NCBI GenBank assembly: GCA_002350805.1
Contig: DEFO01000059.1
Location: 1 to 13,683, forward strand
Source of the DNA: Prevotella sp. UBA2850
Lineage (GTDB): Bacteria; Bacteroidota; Bacteroidia; Bacteroidales; Bacteroidaceae
Reading direction: 5' to 3'
Length of the DNA stretch: 13,683 nucleotides
Shown here piece after piece: positions 1 through 6,473 of this stretch. The position numbers and the translations under genes were made by a program. Below the pieces are notes generated by a model. That model ran no database searches. It saw only the letters and a list, made by a program, of their open reading frames with translations, and was not told the origin of the DNA. Positions within the stretch are counted from its first letter, which is position 1. Every line of letters starts with the position of its first letter.

Positions 1-203
1 TTACCCTGCTCGTCATCGAACTTGTAGAGTTCAATCGTGGCGTCCTCATTGATAGGACGATTCAGCTCTACGGTCTCACCGTTTACTCCACAACTTACAA
101 CGCTGCGTGCGAGAGCCGGAGAGATGCTCTCTGCAATCTGAAAACCAGTCACGCCCTGCTCATACGAACGAACAGATCCGTCTGGGAAAGTAATGTTAAT
201 CAT
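1..203 (-). CDS. thrS: Threonyl-tRNA synthetase, N-terminal fragment (runs off left edge)
   Basis: Only the first 67 codons lie in the window. They read MINITFPDGSVRSYEQGVTG and continue through a CGVNGE stretch and RPINEDATIELYKFDDEQG. This is the N-terminal TGS (ubiquitin-like) domain that opens bacterial threonyl-tRNA synthetases. The full enzyme charges tRNA-Thr with threonine in the cytoplasm and edits serine mischarging; the catalytic and editing domains lie outside the window. The ATG at 203-201 fits the family start, and a promoter lies just upstream (238-269). The gene follows the TPR protein in the same direction; in related genomes infC, rpmI and rplT usually come next, which cannot be checked here. 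Confidence 0.93.
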   Translation of the reverse strand, partial: MINITFPDGSVRSYEQGVTGFQIAESISPALARSVVSCGVNGETVELNRPINEDATIELYKFDDEQG

Positions 204-237
204 ATCTACAATATATGTTTGAATTTGAAATTGCGTG

Positions 238-269
238 CAAAGTTACTACATTTTCACGAATCCCGCAAA
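238..269 (-). promoter_or_regulatory. Bacteroidetes-type promoter for thrS
   Basis: On the minus strand TAACTTTG (245-238) matches the -7 consensus TAnnTTTG exactly. TTTG (269-266) sits as the -33 box with a 20-bp spacer. The predicted start of transcription near 234 would give a leader of about 30 nt before the thrS ATG. It lies in the 81-bp gap after the TPR gene, so thrS and the genes beyond it can be transcribed apart from the upstream operon. Confidence 0.75.
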
Positions 270-284
270 CTTTTACGCAAAAGA

Positions 285-2237
285 TTATTTCTCACGGTAC
301 TTCTTGATGATGCTATAGGCATCGTAGAGCCCCAATTCACCTGCTTTCGAGAGGTCGGCGACACCTTCTGTCGTCTTCTCAGCCTGCAGATAGACGATAC
401 CCCGGTTATAGTAGGCCTCAGGGATGTTTCCATCTAGTTCAATAGCCCGACTGAAATCGTCGATAGCCCGCTGATAATCCTTCCGTTGCGCATAGTGGCA
501 CCCTCTATTATAATATAAGTAGGGATTCTGTGGCGAATACTTCAAGGCCTCACACAAGTCACTCAGCACATTAGCCGATTTGAGTTCGATATTCGTGCCC
601 TGCGATGCATTGAATTCATTCAGTTTGGCCTGACAAACAGCCCGCTGCCAATACGCCAGCACAGAGGCAGAGTCCAACTGTTGGAGTGTGGAGAGGTCGT
701 CGATAGCATTGTCGAAATTCCGGATGCCGCTATAGGCCACAGCCCTGAGCATCAGCAATGGTTTGACACGCGCATCCCCTTTCGTATCGGCGATTGCCGT
801 CGTCACAGAGTCGATGAAAGCAATATGACGGCGCATTCTCTCCTCATTGATCGTCGGCTGAGTGCATCCGATCTGCAAAGGTCTCGATTTCGACTGCAAA
901 TTAAAGCCCTCCACATCTTTATCGAAGGGAATATAAGTATGCATTTCATCCCTGACGGCATAGAACGACAAGGCGAACATCGGCTGCAAGCCCACTTCCA
1001 CCCTACGATTCTGCACCTTTCCGCGATAATCGCTCTTGTATTCGTGCTCCACCTGCTGTTCGTCGGCCACCACCAGCTGATTGTATTTGTCAGGGTCAGT
1101 ATCACTCTTTCTTCGCATCTGGCGTTTCGAGAGCCTCGGCTGCTTGCCACCATAGCGTTTGTCCATCTGTGCCTTGAGGATACGAAACTCGTCGAGCTCA
1201 GCCTGTCTGGTATTGCCCAAGCGACGATAACAGGAAGCGCGATGCTCCAAGCCGAACCAGAAATTAGGAAATTCCTCAATCACCTTCGAATAGTCGCGGA
1301 TAGCCCCCCGCAAATCACCCGTCTGTTCCAACAGCAGCGCACGGTTGAAGAGCGCCATCAGGTCATTAGGCTCCAGACGCAGCACGAAATCGAAGTCCTC
1401 GATACCTCTATTGTCATCACCCACCTGTGCACGTAACAGGCCTCGGTTATAATGGCCGAGGAAATTATTCGGATCCAGGTCGAGTGCGGTATCATAATCC
1501 GCCATCGCTCCTCGCAAATTGTTCTGGTTATAACGTGCCAAAGCACGGTTAATATAGTTGCCTGCATGCTTGGGCAGCAGATGAATCGACTTATCGAGAA
1601 AGCCTTCTCCCTCCTTCCATTGTTGATGAGCCAAGCTGATAATGGCCCTTTCAGCCCAGGTACCGCCATCATAAGGATCGAGTTCTAGACTCGTGTCTAA
1701 CGATTTTACAGCCCGTGCCGTGTCTTTCTGCAACAGATAGATCTCCGCCTGCATCGAATAGGCTCTCGCATACTTCGACCAACGCTGAAGCATGGTATCG
1801 ATTTCCGCCAGGCCCCGCTCGTAATCCTTCTCCTGAATACGACAAAGGATGCGATTATGCCACAGGTTCTGACTTTCCGGATCATAGCGAAGAGCTTTAG
1901 TATAATCATCGATAGCAGCGGCATATTTCTTCTGGTTGATACGACAGAGGCCACGCAACTCGTAAAGCCCCACGACATAGGGATTGCGCTCGATGGCCTC
2001 TGTGCAGTCGCTTTCCGCACCCCGATAGTCATCCAGATAGTATTTCGCAATGCCCCTGAAATACCAAGGTTCGTAAAGATAGGGTTTAGCCGAGATCGCC
2101 TGGTTAAAATACTGGATAGAGAGCACGTAATCCTCATAATAGAGTGCCGAACGCCCTATCATCACCAGCCTATCGATGTTGTATTGTGCACTGACAACCA
2201 GAGGCCAGAAGAATAAGAGATAAAAAATGCGACGCAT
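285..2237 (-). CDS. Secreted tetratricopeptide-repeat protein, 650 aa
   Basis: The protein starts with a signal peptide (MRRIFYLLFFWPLVVSA, probable cut before Q18), so it should be exported to the periplasm or outer envelope. Residues about 21-355 form a run of about ten TPR units with the usual W/Y, G, A and P spacing (for example YNRGLLRAQVGDDNRGIEDF). A charged linker follows (about 356-480), rich in K, R, D and Q, then a second TPR block (about 490-640) including NRGCHYAQRKDYQRAIDDFS. No catalytic domain is visible, so it probably works as a protein-binding scaffold. The specific role is unknown. The gene starts 3 bp after the def stop codon, so the two are very likely co-transcribed. 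Codons match the neighbouring genes and there is no sign of damage. Confidence 0.9.
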   Translation of the reverse strand: MRRIFYLLFFWPLVVSAQYNIDRLVMIGRSALYYEDYVLSIQYFNQAISAKPYLYEPWYFRGIAKYYLDDYRGAESDCTEAIERNPYVVGLYELRGLCRINQKKYAAAIDDYTKALRYDPESQNLWHNRILCRIQEKDYERGLAEIDTMLQRWSKYARAYSMQAEIYLLQKDTARAVKSLDTSLELDPYDGGTWAERAIISLAHQQWKEGEGFLDKSIHLLPKHAGNYINRALARYNQNNLRGAMADYDTALDLDPNNFLGHYNRGLLRAQVGDDNRGIEDFDFVLRLEPNDLMALFNRALLLEQTGDLRGAIRDYSKVIEEFPNFWFGLEHRASCYRRLGNTRQAELDEFRILKAQMDKRYGGKQPRLSKRQMRRKSDTDPDKYNQLVVADEQQVEHEYKSDYRGKVQNRRVEVGLQPMFALSFYAVRDEMHTYIPFDKDVEGFNLQSKSRPLQIGCTQPTINEERMRRHIAFIDSVTTAIADTKGDARVKPLLMLRAVAYSGIRNFDNAIDDLSTLQQLDSASVLAYWQRAVCQAKLNEFNASQGTNIELKSANVLSDLCEALKYSPQNPYLYYNRGCHYAQRKDYQRAIDDFSRAIELDGNIPEAYYNRGIVYLQAEKTTEGVADLSKAGELGLYDAYSIIKKYREK

Positions 2238-2240
2238 TTT

Positions 2241-2801
2241 TTATCTCTTAACGGGTTTCGTTCGGTAACCACAACGATAGCGGCCCTTTAACAACGCAGC
2301 CAACTTACTCTTAATCAACTGCTTACGAAGTGGAGAGATACGATCAACGAACATCTTTCCGTCAAGGTGGTCAAACTCATGCTGCATCACTCGAGCAAGG
2401 TAGCCTTCTATCCACTCGTCATGATGCTGGAAATCCTCATCATCCCATTCCACACGGATACGCGTGGGGCGCACCACCTTCTCGTGGATGGCAGGTAGTG
2501 ACAGGCAGCCCTCCTCCGAGGTGTCCGTCTTCGACTCGTCGTACTCGACAATATGCGGATTGATATATACCTGTCGGAAGCCCTTATATTCAGGCAGATC
2601 GTCAGAAATCACATCCAAGTCGATTACCGACAATCGGATAGCCTTGCCTATCTGAGGTGCTGCCAAGCCAATACCCTCCGACTCCGCCAGCGTCTCCCAC
2701 ATATCGACAATCAACTGCTTCAGATCGGGATAGTCGGCTGTGATGTCCTCGCCCACCTTCCGAAGCACAGGCTGTCCATATATATAAATAGGTAGTATCA
2801 C
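2241..2801 (-). CDS. def: Peptide deformylase
   Basis: This metalloenzyme removes the formyl group from the N-terminal methionine of new proteins at the ribosome. All three family motifs are present: GIGLAAPQ (43-50), EGCLS (97-101, Cys99 as metal ligand) and QHEFDH (140-145, His141 and His145 as metal ligands with Glu142 as catalytic base). The length of 186 aa is normal. The start codon is GTG at 2801-2799: an in-frame TAA lies a few codons upstream and no ATG is available near the start of the conserved sequence. An AGGA lies 5 nt before the GTG (2807-2810). The gene is 79 bp downstream of ruvX and 3 bp before the TPR gene. Confidence 0.96.
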   Translation of the reverse strand: MILPIYIYGQPVLRKVGEDITADYPDLKQLIVDMWETLAESEGIGLAAPQIGKAIRLSVIDLDVISDDLPEYKGFRQVYINPHIVEYDESKTDTSEEGCLSLPAIHEKVVRPTRIRVEWDDEDFQHHDEWIEGYLARVMQHEFDHLDGKMFVDRISPLRKQLIKSKLAALLKGRYRCGYRTKPVKR

Positions 2802-2805
2802 TTGT

Positions 2806-2812
2806 TTCCTGT
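2806..2812 (-). promoter_or_regulatory. Shine-Dalgarno-like site for the GTG start of def
   Basis: On the minus strand the sequence is ACAGGAA, with AGGA ending 5 nt before the GTG start codon. Most Bacteroidetes genes lack such a site. The same seven bases at the same spacing precede the GTG start of ruvX, and this helps fix both starts. Confidence 0.6.
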
Positions 2813-2880
2813 TAAAAAAAGGTTATGAGTTTTTTTGAGTTTATTATCGGTCCGCCAGGCACGCTCCTCCTCTATAGGGT

Positions 2881-3294
2881 TCAACGGCGCGAGCGCAGAT
2901 AGTCCTCCAGGATGATGGTGGCACTGATCTCATCCACCAGCGCCTTGTTCTGCCGGTCTTTCTTTTTCAGTCCGCCGTCGAGCATCGCCTGATGAGCCAG
3001 CACCGACGTGAAGCGCTCGTCGAAATACTCGATGGGAATCTGCGGCACGGCCTTGCGCCACCGGTTCACAAACTGCTGCACGCGCGCCAGGTTCTCGCTG
3101 GGCTGCCCGTTGGTCTGACGGGGCTCGCCAATCACGATCCGCTCCACCTCCTCGCGCCCGGTATAGTCCTTCAGCCAGTCGAAGAGCGTAGATGTAGAAA
3201 CAGTCGCCAACCCATTGGCTATGATCTGCAATGGGTCGGTGACTGCTAATCCCGTACGTTTCTTACCGTAATCTATTGATAATATACGCGCCAC
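2881..3294 (-). CDS. ruvX: RuvX/YqgF-family Holliday junction resolvase
   Basis: The protein is 137 aa, the usual length for the family, with an RNase H-like fold. Visible motifs are ILSIDYGKKRTGLAV (4-18, with the first acidic residue Asp8), VIGEPRQTNG (54-63), DERFTS (92-97) and LVDEISATIILEDYL (119-133, carrying the last acidic residue Asp121). Family members act as putative Holliday-junction nucleases and in E. coli YqgF is also linked to 16S rRNA maturation; which role applies here is not shown by sequence. The start is GTG at 3294-3292 with an SD-like AGGA 5 nt upstream. The gene begins 11 bp after the SPOR gene stop codon. Confidence 0.93.
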   Translation of the reverse strand: MARILSIDYGKKRTGLAVTDPLQIIANGLATVSTSTLFDWLKDYTGREEVERIVIGEPRQTNGQPSENLARVQQFVNRWRKAVPQIPIEYFDERFTSVLAHQAMLDGGLKKKDRQNKALVDEISATIILEDYLRSRR

Positions 3295-3298
3295 GCGC

Positions 3299-3305
3299 TT
3301 CCTGT
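3299..3305 (-). promoter_or_regulatory. Shine-Dalgarno-like site for the GTG start of ruvX
   Basis: ACAGGAA on the minus strand fills most of the 11-bp gap between the SPOR stop codon (3308-3306) and the ruvX GTG (3294-3292). AGGA ends 5 nt before the GTG, exactly as at def. Confidence 0.6.
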
Positions 3306-3791
3306 TTATTTTGCATAAAGCAGCCAGGCACCCTTGTATGTACCCTGGAGCTGGTCACGGCTGCGGACGGCATCGGCCTTGTTGACAAATGTCGTAGCCA
3401 CCACGCGATACATATTCATGCCTGCATTGTAAACAATCTGTGCGTCATAGCCGGCATTCCTCAACGTCTGCTGCAGGCCCTCTGCGTTAGCCTTCAGAGA
3501 GAACGAGCCGACAACCACGCTGTAGTCCTTCAAACCTGCGCCGCTGACCACTGATACATTCTCAGAACGAACATTGGCGTTGGCCACATTGCTCGAGGTG
3601 GTAGTAGCAGGCACCGTCTGGACAGGAGCCACCACAGCCACGTTCTCGTCGTTGTTCTGAATCATAGCATTCTCAGCCTCTTGTGCCTTTGCCTTCTCGT
3701 AAGCCTTACGATAAGCACTCTCCTTGCTCTTACAGCTGCTGAAAGCCAATACCATGCACAAACCTGCGCATACAAGCATCATTTTTTTCAT
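3306..3791 (-). CDS. SPOR-domain lipoprotein
   Basis: The protein is 161 aa. The N-terminus (MKKMMLVCAGLCMVLAFSSC) is a lipoprotein signal with Cys20 as the likely acylated residue, followed by a charged stretch (KSKESAYRKAYEKAKAQEAE) and a low-complexity V/T/N/S linker. The C-terminal 75 residues (about 87-161), with YSVVVGSFSLKANAEGLQQ and YRVVATTFVNKADAVRS, form a SPOR domain. That domain binds peptidoglycan stripped of side peptides at division sites. The protein is therefore probably envelope-anchored and active at or near the septum (inference). It is the first gene of the minus-strand operon with ruvX, def and the TPR gene. Confidence 0.9.
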   Translation of the reverse strand: MKKMMLVCAGLCMVLAFSSCKSKESAYRKAYEKAKAQEAENAMIQNNDENVAVVAPVQTVPATTTSSNVANANVRSENVSVVSGAGLKDYSVVVGSFSLKANAEGLQQTLRNAGYDAQIVYNAGMNMYRVVATTFVNKADAVRSRDQLQGTYKGAWLLYAK

Positions 3792-3843
3792 AATTCTCTT
3801 TTGGTTTTATTAAAAATTAAACGTTATATTCACTTTGATTGTG

Positions 3844-3875
3844 CGAAGTTACACAAAAACCACCAAAAACGACGA
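3844..3875 (-). promoter_or_regulatory. Possible promoter of the SPOR-ruvX-def-TPR operon
   Basis: On the minus strand TAACTTCG (3851-3844) matches TAnnTTTG at all but one position and is followed by CA, like other -7 boxes in this window. A T-rich stretch ending TTTTCG lies about 21 bp upstream. The predicted leader is about 50 nt. The one mismatch and weak -33 box leave this uncertain. Confidence 0.45.
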
Positions 3876-3944
3876 AAAAACGCACATAAAGTTTGTTAAA
3901 TAAAAGAAATCTGCCGTTTTTAACAAAAAATAGGCCGCAAATTA

Positions 3945-3975
3945 TTGTCGTATATACGTTTTTTTACTACTTTTG
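3945..3975 (+). promoter_or_regulatory. Bacteroidetes-type promoter of the YtxH/holin-like operon
   Basis: TACTTTTG (3968-3975) is an exact TAnnTTTG -7 box, with TTG (3945-3947) 20 bp upstream. Transcription should start near 3979, leaving about 40 nt before the ATG at 4020. It diverges from the SPOR operon promoter in the same 228-bp gap. Confidence 0.7.
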
Positions 3976-4019
3976 TGGTTCAGAAAACATTGTTTAATCT
4001 TTAAAATAAAAAAACGCGT

Positions 4020-4238
4020 ATGAAGACATTAGGTTACATTGGCGCATTCCTCGGTGGTGCTATCGCCGGCGCCGCTCTGGGCCTGCTCGCCGCTCCCGAG
4101 AAAGGTGCTGACACCCGTGCAAAAATTGCCGACACAGTAGACGACTTCTGCAAAAAGCACAACATCAAGCTCAACCGCAAGGAGATGGACGACCTCGTTG
4201 AGGACATCAAGGAGGCTGCCGCCGAGGCTATCGACTAA
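4020..4238 (+). CDS. YtxH-domain small membrane protein
   Basis: The protein is 72 aa. It opens with a glycine/alanine-rich membrane segment (about 4-26: LGYIGAFLGGAIAGAALGLL), then the APEKGADTRAKI motif typical of YtxH proteins, then a charged, probably helical tail (VDDFCKKHNIKLNRKEMDDL). Proteins of this type are small envelope or stress-associated proteins. The arrangement resembles E. coli YqjD, a membrane protein reported to bind ribosomes, but homology to YqjD is not established here. It is first in a three-gene set with spacings of 12 and 3 bp. Confidence 0.85.
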   Translation: MKTLGYIGAFLGGAIAGAALGLLAAPEKGADTRAKIADTVDDFCKKHNIKLNRKEMDDLVEDIKEAAAEAID

Positions 4239-4250
4239 AACGACACGCTG

Positions 4251-4601
4251 ATGTTCTCAACCGATAGAAATATTGAGACCATTGGGCAACTCGTTGAGGT
4301 GCTGAAACATTACATCGGGCTTCAGGGTGAATACGTGAAGCTCGATGTCATTGAGAAATTCGTGCGTCTGACCACCGTGCTCATCATGGCGGCCGTGCTC
4401 TTCCTGCTGATCATCATCACCATGATCTATTTCTCTTTCGCTGCCGCTTTCGCCCTGGCCCCGCACACCGGACTGGGATGGGCCTTCTCTATCGTGGCGG
4501 TTTTCTATCTGCTGATACTCATTCTATTCGTCCTGTTCAGGAAGCAATGGGTGGAGCGACCCCTCGTGAAATTCCTGGCCAGCCTGCTCATGGAGAAATA
4601 A
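4251..4601 (+). CDS. Holin-superfamily-III-like (PF07332/YqjE-type) membrane protein
   Basis: The protein is 116 aa: a soluble N-terminal amphipathic part (about 1-37, IETIGQLVEVLKHYIGLQGE), two hydrophobic segments (about 41-68, LTTVLIMAAVLFLLIIITMI, and about 76-96, GWAFSIVAVFYLLILILFVL), then a basic tail ending FLASLLMEK. This layout fits the family often annotated as 'phage holin family protein'. There are no phage genes nearby, and the chromosomal setting between a YtxH protein and a small basic protein points to a house envelope protein like E. coli YqjE, not a lysis holin (inference). Confidence 0.8.
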   Translation: MFSTDRNIETIGQLVEVLKHYIGLQGEYVKLDVIEKFVRLTTVLIMAAVLFLLIIITMIYFSFAAAFALAPHTGLGWAFSIVAVFYLLILILFVLFRKQWVERPLVKFLASLLMEK

Positions 4602-4604
4602 ACG

Positions 4605-4880
4605 ATGAACATAGAAAAGCCATTACCCCCACCCGACCAGCAAGAGTTGATCTACAACTCGCTGCTCGCCATCCAGAACCGGAAGAACCAGCTGCGACAG
4701 CAGATACAGCAAGACGACGCCGAGATACGAGTGCTGTGGAAGGGACTCTTCAAGAAGCCCGACACATCGACCACCGGGCTGCGCATGAGCAGTCTGATGA
4801 GTACAGGCGCCGGTGTGCTCGACGGCCTGATACTCGGTTGGAAACTCTATCGGAAGTACAAAGGCTTCAAGAAAAAATAA
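4605..4880 (+). CDS. Small basic protein of the YtxH/holin-like operon (function unknown)
   Basis: The protein is 91 aa. The N-terminal half is polar and probably helical, with a Q/R-rich stretch (NRKNQLRQQIQQDDAEIRVL). A moderately hydrophobic segment follows (about 61-80, LMSTGAGVLDGLILGWKLY), then a strongly basic end (RKYKGFKKK). I do not recognise a named family. Position and shape recall YqjK, the third protein of E. coli yqjD-yqjE-yqjK. Its ATG is 3 bp after the previous stop codon and an intrinsic terminator follows 20 bp after its own stop, so it is the last gene of the operon. Confidence 0.75.
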   Translation: MNIEKPLPPPDQQELIYNSLLAIQNRKNQLRQQIQQDDAEIRVLWKGLFKKPDTSTTGLRMSSLMSTGAGVLDGLILGWKLYRKYKGFKKK

Positions 4881-4900
4881 GCCTCAATACATACAGAATA

Positions 4901-4939
4901 ACGTGTTGTGCCTCACAAAGGACATAACACGTTTTTTTT
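4901..4939 (+). terminator. Rho-independent terminator of the YtxH/holin-like operon
   Basis: ACGTGTTGTG-CCT (4901-4913) pairs with AGG and CATAACACGT (4919-4932), with one G-T pair, one bulged A (4922) and a 5-nt loop CACAA. A run of eight T (4932-4939) follows at once. The stem is 13 bp. It begins 20 bp after the stop codon at 4880. Confidence 0.9.
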
Positions 4940-5015
4940 GCTTTCCTCAAGATATCGCATAAAAGGGATTATCACGCAAGGTGTTGGCAATGGGGAGTCA
5001 ACACTATTATAGGAG

Positions 5016-5320
5016 AACTTCCCAACTTCCCAACTTCCCAACTTCCCGAAAAGTGGGTGTAAAAATGCATTTTTCTCTCCCTGACAAGAGATTGTTGTAT
5101 ATAATACAATTAATTATATATATTATATATATTAATTATATATATATTATATATAATATATATATAATTAAAAATGTATTCCTCTCATCCATGGGCAGAG
5201 ACATTGTAATATATAAAGACAAATTGTAATATATAATACATTCAATTATATATAATACCTATAAATTACATTTGAATATGCACTTTTCGGGAAGTTGGGA
5301 AGTTGGGAAGTTGGGAAGTT
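5016..5320. repeat. Perfect 40-bp inverted repeat around an AT-rich core
   Basis: The left arm (5016-5055) is four tandem AACTTCCC units followed by GAAAAGTG. The right arm (5281-5320) is its exact reverse complement over all 40 bases, and similarity stops abruptly at both outer edges. The 225-bp interior is AT-rich and holds a 14-bp perfect palindrome (5061-5074), an A/T-only tract and a repeated ATTGTAATATATA word (5204 and 5223). No convincing ORF is present. It lies between convergent genes, after the terminator. It could be a MITE-like insertion, a cruciform-forming repeat, or two inverted copies of a simple 8-bp array. Confidence 0.85.
5108..5175. other. Pure A/T tract with near-palindromic TA repeats
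   Basis: There are 68 consecutive bases without G or C, made of TAATTA, ATATAT and ATTATA words. The part between the TAATTA at 5111 and the TAATTA at 5165-5170 is close to its own reverse complement, so it could fold on itself. It occupies the left half of the core between the 40-bp inverted arms. Confidence 0.8.
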
Positions 5321-5373
5321 TTAGCAGCAAAAACATCTATAATACTGATTTTCAGTTGCTTAGCAATAATTCT

Positions 5374-5405
5374 GTCTCCCCTCCATAGGGAGCTACAGGG
5401 CCTTC
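5374..5405 (+). repeat. REP-like palindromic element, copy 1 (diverged)
   Basis: CTCCC (5376-5380) can pair with GGGAG (5388-5392) over a 7-nt loop, followed by a CTACAGGGCCTTC tail. It resembles the element at 11626-11660 (CTCCCCC-T-GGGGGAG, tail GGGGGCTTC) in stem and tail, but with a longer loop. Taken alone this match would be weak; it gains weight because both copies are followed by the same second repeat. Confidence 0.45.
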
Positions 5406-5480
5406 AAGCCGGCAGGCAATTATCCATTATTATGGCGCCGGCAGGAATTATCCATTATCCATTATCAATTATCCATTGTC
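5402..5480. repeat. Dispersed GCCGGCAGG / AATTATCCATT repeat, copy 1
   Basis: Bases 5408-5430 and 5436-5457 are near-identical direct copies (GCCGGCAGG then AATTATCCATTAT, differing by one C). The second runs into a 7-bp-period array (ATTATCC, ATTATCA, ATTATCC, ATTG) up to about 5479. Bases 5402-5428 recur in inverted orientation at 11687-11714 with a single extra A. No gene is evident. Confidence 0.8.
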
Positions 5481-5592
5481 CGAAGGGCCTTCCAAGCCGC
5501 CCGGAGTGCCCTCGGTAACGGCCGAGTTGCCCTCCAGCTTGCCCGCCGGCATAAAAGGTCACCAATCTGGCTGGGAGAGCTGTTGGCCTTAA

Positions 5593-5664
5593 TTCGGAAG
5601 ATTCTGAATTTTCGGAGGATTCTGAATTTTCGGAATAATCTGAATACTCTGAATACTCTGAATC
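5593..5664. repeat. Eight-unit 9-bp tandem array
   Basis: Eight consecutive 9-mers, alternating at first between TTCGGAAGA-like and TTCTGAATT-like units (an 18-bp higher-order period) and then becoming CTCTGAATA. The array starts 36 bp beyond the stop codon of the minus-strand MBL gene. Read on the minus strand it would encode a Ser/Glu/Tyr/Asn run, but that frame opens only with TTG and shows no recognisable protein, so I treat it as non-coding. Confidence 0.75.
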
Positions 5665-5699
5665 ATCGGGGAAAATACTAACCACAGACAAACAACTTG

Positions 5700-6473
5700 T
5701 CAGCGCTGTTGTTCTACCCAGATGACCTGACCGTCGTAGGCCAGTTCTATGCCTTCGGGCAGGCGGGCATTCACCTCTTTGTGAAGGCCGATGTGATGAC
5801 TGGGATGAATGAGGTAGGCATGTTGAGCCCCTACCCTGCGGATGAACTGCACGGCCTGGCCGACGGTCTGATGGGAATGGTGCTCGGGGGCGAAACGCAG
5901 GGCATTGACCACCATCGTCTTCACACCCTGCAGATAGGGCAGTTCGCCGTCGTCGATGGTTTTCATATCGGTAATATAGGCAAAGTCGCCGATGCGGAAT
6001 CCTAAGATGGGCAGGGAATGGTGCATCACCTCGATGGGCATCACCTCGATATCGCCGATGCGGAAGGGCTCATGGGGCCTGGCCACATGCAGGTTGAGAC
6101 GCGGCACACCTGGATAGAGATGCTCGGTGAAGCAGTAGGGCATGGTGGTTTTCAGTCCGTCGACGGTTCCCTGGTTGGCATAGATATGGATGTCGCCGAA
6201 GACGCAGAAAGGCCGCAGGTCGTCGATGCCGCTGACGTGGTCGTAGTGGATATGGGTGAGCAGGATGCCGTCGAAACGCTGGAATGGCAGGGGGAGTATC
6301 TGCTGGCGGAAATCGGGTCCGCAGTCGATGAGCACCCGCGTGGTGTCGGTCTCGAGCAGGGCTGAGCATCGCAGCCGCTTGTCGTGGGGGTCGCTGCTGC
6401 GGCACACCTCGCACTGGCAGCCGATGCTGGGCACTCCGCCCGATGTTCCTGTTCCTAGGAGTGTTACTTTCAT
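5700..6473 (-). CDS. PhnP-like MBL-fold metallo-hydrolase
   Basis: The protein is 257 aa with a metallo-beta-lactamase fold. It opens MKVTLLGTGTSGGVPSIGC and has a Cys cluster (C19, C21, C24), as in PhnP where an extra zinc is bound. The metal motif HIHYDH (74-79) is intact, and further His residues lie at MHHSLP and HPSHHIGLH near the C-terminus. PhnP itself is a cyclic phosphodiesterase of phosphonate degradation; no phosphonate genes are nearby, so the substrate here is unknown. The frame stays open upstream to 6662, but the conserved family start and the ATGA overlap with murB (ATG 6473-6471, murB TGA 6472-6470) fix the start, implying coupled translation. Confidence 0.9.
   Translation of the reverse strand: MKVTLLGTGTSGGVPSIGCQCEVCRSSDPHDKRLRCSALLETDTTRVLIDCGPDFRQQILPLPFQRFDGILLTHIHYDHVSGIDDLRPFCVFGDIHIYANQGTVDGLKTTMPYCFTEHLYPGVPRLNLHVARPHEPFRIGDIEVMPIEVMHHSLPILGFRIGDFAYITDMKTIDDGELPYLQGVKTMVVNALRFAPEHHSHQTVGQAVQFIRRVGAQHAYLIHPSHHIGLHKEVNARLPEGIELAYDGQVIWVEQQR

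Noticed and set aside
681..1436. A 251-codon open frame on the plus strand
   Set aside because: It is antisense to the TPR gene, whose repeats and signal peptide are convincing, and it shows no motif of its own.
4251..4601. A prophage lysis gene, because of the holin-like fold
   Set aside because: No endolysin, structural or integrase genes are near, and the family also includes ordinary chromosomal membrane proteins.
4981..5229. An 82-codon plus-strand frame across the inverted repeat
   Set aside because: It is translated tandem AACTTCCC units and (TA)n sequence; there is no promoter and the composition is unlike any neighbour.
5056..5280. An invertible promoter (phase switch) between the 40-bp inverted arms
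   Set aside because: Only a lone TACATTTG (5267-5274) without a -33 box is present, neither flanking gene starts next to the unit (both end there), and no recombinase gene is in the window.
5016..5664. A CRISPR array
   Set aside because: The repeats are 7-9 bp tandem units without unique spacers, and there are no cas genes.
5455..5691. A 78-codon minus-strand frame just after the MBL gene
   Set aside because: It begins with TTG, is made of translated 9-bp repeats followed by low-complexity G/R residues, and has no protein features.
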